Assembly: GCF_000711955.1 (NCBI RefSeq)
Contig: NZ_JONR01000010.1
Coordinates: 1 to 64,000, forward strand
Reading direction: 5' to 3'
Origin: Nevskia soli DSM 19509
Lineage (GTDB): Bacteria; Pseudomonadota; Gammaproteobacteria; Nevskiales; Nevskiaceae
DNA: 64,000 nt
In this document: one piece after another, positions 62,431-64,000 of the stretch
How positions within the stretch are numbered: position 1 is the first letter of the stretch
Layout of the letters: each line of letters begins with the position of its first letter
Program-made: the position numbers and the translations under genes
The notes under the pieces: model-generated
What the model saw: the letters and a program-made list of their open reading frames with translations, nothing else
Told to the model about the DNA's origin: nothing
Databases searched by the model: none

Positions 62431-63999
62431 TCAGGCCGCCGGACTGACGCGGAAGGAGTGCGCCGCCGACACTTGCGCATGCACCGTGGCCATGCCGCGC
62501 GTATCGGCGGTAACCGTGGCCTGCTGCAATCCTTCGCAGCGGTAGGCCGCTCCGGGACGCAGCTGGCTCAGTTCCAGCGCGTAGGTGCCGCCGACGGCGG
62601 CAGGCCGGCCCGGGCGCAGCACACAGTCCAGTACGCCGCCGTCGTTGCGGGCGCGGGTTACCAGCACGTCGGGATACGGCGCCGCGGCAAGCAGGGGGCC
62701 ATTCAGCGTTTCCGCCGCCACGCCGCGCGCATGCAGGTTGCGTCGCGTGGCGGCGCCCTGGCTGAACAGGCCGAGCAGGCTGGCGTGGGCAAAGTTGGAA
62801 ACGCCCTGGTGCCGCACCACGCCATCCGCGTAGCCGCGCGGGAACTCGTCGCGCACCCGCTGCCGCAGCAATTCCAGCACCTCGCCGTCGCCCATCTCGC
62901 CAGCCGCCGCGCCGACCTGGGCATAAGTGGTGATCATCGACTTGCGGTAGTTGCCGGTGTCGATCGCATCCCAGCCGCGGGTGAGCAGGTCAACCTTGCC
63001 GTCGGCCACGCGGATGAAGTCGAGCCGCGCGATCTCCCAGGCGCGCCGTGCCACGTCCGGCAGGATGCCGTGCAGGAAGTAGGCGGTGACGCAGTCCGCC
63101 ATCACCGAGGTCAGCGCCGCGATGGTCAGGCCGGTGCGGGTGGAGCGGATCGCCAGCGTGCGCCCGTCCAGGGTGGTGAACTCGTTGTCGAAATGCCGGC
63201 GGTAGTCGGCCTCGATTTCCGACCACCAGCGGGTGCCGTAGAGGCGGTCATGGATCTTCAGGGCGATGCCGCCGAAGTTGTTGCACAGCGGATAGATCCA
63301 GTTCGGCTCGCAGGGAAACAGGGTGAAGCGGCTCCGCTTGAAGTTGCGGTACACCGCCTCGGCCAGCTGCGAGAAGGTATAGCGCCACTCGCGGCCGTCC
63401 GGATGGCGCAGCACCAGCGGACTGTCGTTGTAGCGGCTGTCTCCCGTGTTGGAGATGTATTCGGCCAGCATCGCGCCGAACCAACCCGAGTACATGATGT
63501 TGTCGCGCGGCACCGGGTCCGGGTCCAGGCTCAGGTTGCCCCAGGCGTTTTCCAGCGCCCAGTATTTCCAGTTGCGGTGGTCCAGCATCTTGAGGTGCAG
63601 GTTCTGCTGCGCCTGCGCCAGGTAGCCGCGGAACGCCGGCAGGTGCTCATACTGCAGCGCCGCCAGGGTGTAGCCGAAATTGCACACCTGGTAGCGGATG
63701 GACGCGGTCTGGAACTGGTCGATGCTGTCGAAACCGTCGAAGCGTTCCAGCGGCTGCAAGGCGCGATCGAGTACATGGCGCAGGTATCCGGCGGCTTCTT
63801 CGGGCATGCCGCCGGCATCCGGCCGCGCCACGGCGGCAGGCGTCGCCGGCTGGGCGGCGAGCCTGGCCAGGTGGGCATTGCGCCGGTCGCGGTCGGTGAT
63901 GGCCTGCGCGCGATAGCGCGCACGGCCGCGCAGCATCACCGCCGCCGCCGCGACGATGGCGGCGGCCAGCAGCCAGGGCGCGCCGGACCAGCCCGGCAC
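62431..63999 (-). CDS. Linalool dehydratase/isomerase-like domain protein (N-terminal part at window edge)
   Basis: At least 522 residues; a GTG at 63999 could start it but the N-terminus may lie outside the window. A hydrophobic helix (about 8-24) is followed by a domain resembling Castellaniella linalool dehydratase/isomerase: RDNIMYSGWFGAMLAEYIS (near 165-183) and FPCEPNWIYPLCNN with two Cys (about 230 and 239) spaced as in that enzyme, then KIHDRLYGTRWWSEI. The His recalled in that enzyme at the first motif is Trp here. The remainder, over 250 residues, is all-helical toroid-like in pattern with a C-terminal beta domain. Substrate unknown. Confidence 0.75.
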   Translation of the reverse strand: MPGWSGAPWLLAAAIVAAAAVMLRGRARYRAQAITDRDRRNAHLARLAAQPATPAAVARPDAGGMPEEAAGYLRHVLDRALQPLERFDGFDSIDQFQTASIRYQVCNFGYTLAALQYEHLPAFRGYLAQAQQNLHLKMLDHRNWKYWALENAWGNLSLDPDPVPRDNIMYSGWFGAMLAEYISNTGDSRYNDSPLVLRHPDGREWRYTFSQLAEAVYRNFKRSRFTLFPCEPNWIYPLCNNFGGIALKIHDRLYGTRWWSEIEADYRRHFDNEFTTLDGRTLAIRSTRTGLTIAALTSVMADCVTAYFLHGILPDVARRAWEIARLDFIRVADGKVDLLTRGWDAIDTGNYRKSMITTYAQVGAAAGEMGDGEVLELLRQRVRDEFPRGYADGVVRHQGVSNFAHASLLGLFSQGAATRRNLHARGVAAETLNGPLLAAAPYPDVLVTRARNDGGVLDCVLRPGRPAAVGGTYALELSQLRPGAAYRCEGLQQATVTADTRGMATVHAQVSAAHSFRVSPAA

Positions 64000-64000
64000 C

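Overview
The window reads as a chromosomal stretch of a high-GC gammaproteobacterium that degrades alkanes. The hisB-hisH-hisA-hisF-hisE-tatABC and dapF-DUF484-xerC gene orders are proteobacterial. An AlkB alkane hydroxylase with a rubredoxin, an AlkH-type aldehyde dehydrogenase and a Marinobacter-type fatty acyl reductase point to a hydrocarbon degrader. A Nevskiales/Solimonadaceae-like host is my inference, not something the sequence proves. There are no rRNA, tRNA, CRISPR or phage genes and no transposase. High GC leaves long antisense frames open over most real genes; these are not annotated.

Layout: 1-2.3 kb holds the start of prpB, a rubredoxin and alkB (minus strand) behind a promoter with a palindromic operator. 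2.4-12.9 kb holds a cupin, a DUF1631 protein, metH, an exported methyltransferase-like protein, an S9 peptidase and slyD. 13.1-19.5 kb is the his-tat cluster, including a degenerate second hisF 3' end between hisF and hisE. 19.5-24.7 kb carries aroE, a GST-like gene coupled to hemB, an ECF sigma/anti-sigma pair and an alpha/beta hydrolase. 24.8-33.3 kb carries glpK, trkA, rmuC, trkH and thrB. 33.4-38.2 kb is a tolC-tetR // emrA-emrB efflux locus. 38.2-51 kb mixes thioesterases, pirin, DAHP synthase, a secreted esterase, the fatty acyl reductase, SDRs, a HIT protein, a 271-bp MITE-like element, a CPA2 antiporter and the aldehyde dehydrogenase. 51-52 kb has an orphan actin-like ATPase.

The most coherent unusual system is at 52.3-59.5 kb. 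A seven-gene minus-strand operon lies behind a strong promoter overlapped by a Fur-box-like sequence: diheme cytochrome c peroxidase-like lipoprotein, outer-membrane porin, FMN-binding protein with a flavinylation motif, ApbE flavin transferase, a four-helix DUF4405-like membrane protein, a GFA protein and a TlpA thioredoxin. It converges on a DUF2946 gene and an outer-membrane barrel with a CxxCxC N-terminus. I infer an iron-responsive flavin/heme electron-transfer module at the cell envelope. The window ends with dapF-DUF484-xerC and an incomplete gene with linalool dehydratase/isomerase-like signatures.

Shared themes: alkane to alcohol, aldehyde and acid (alkB, rubredoxin, alkH-like ALDH), with alkB and the ALDH apparently sharing an operator half-site, and the reverse direction of acyl groups to fatty alcohol (acyl reductase). 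Small palindromic repeats (GTAG-headed REP-like elements, GTCAT-type hairpins, a 31-bp dispersed repeat, a MITE) fill many intergenic gaps and in places touch start or stop codons.
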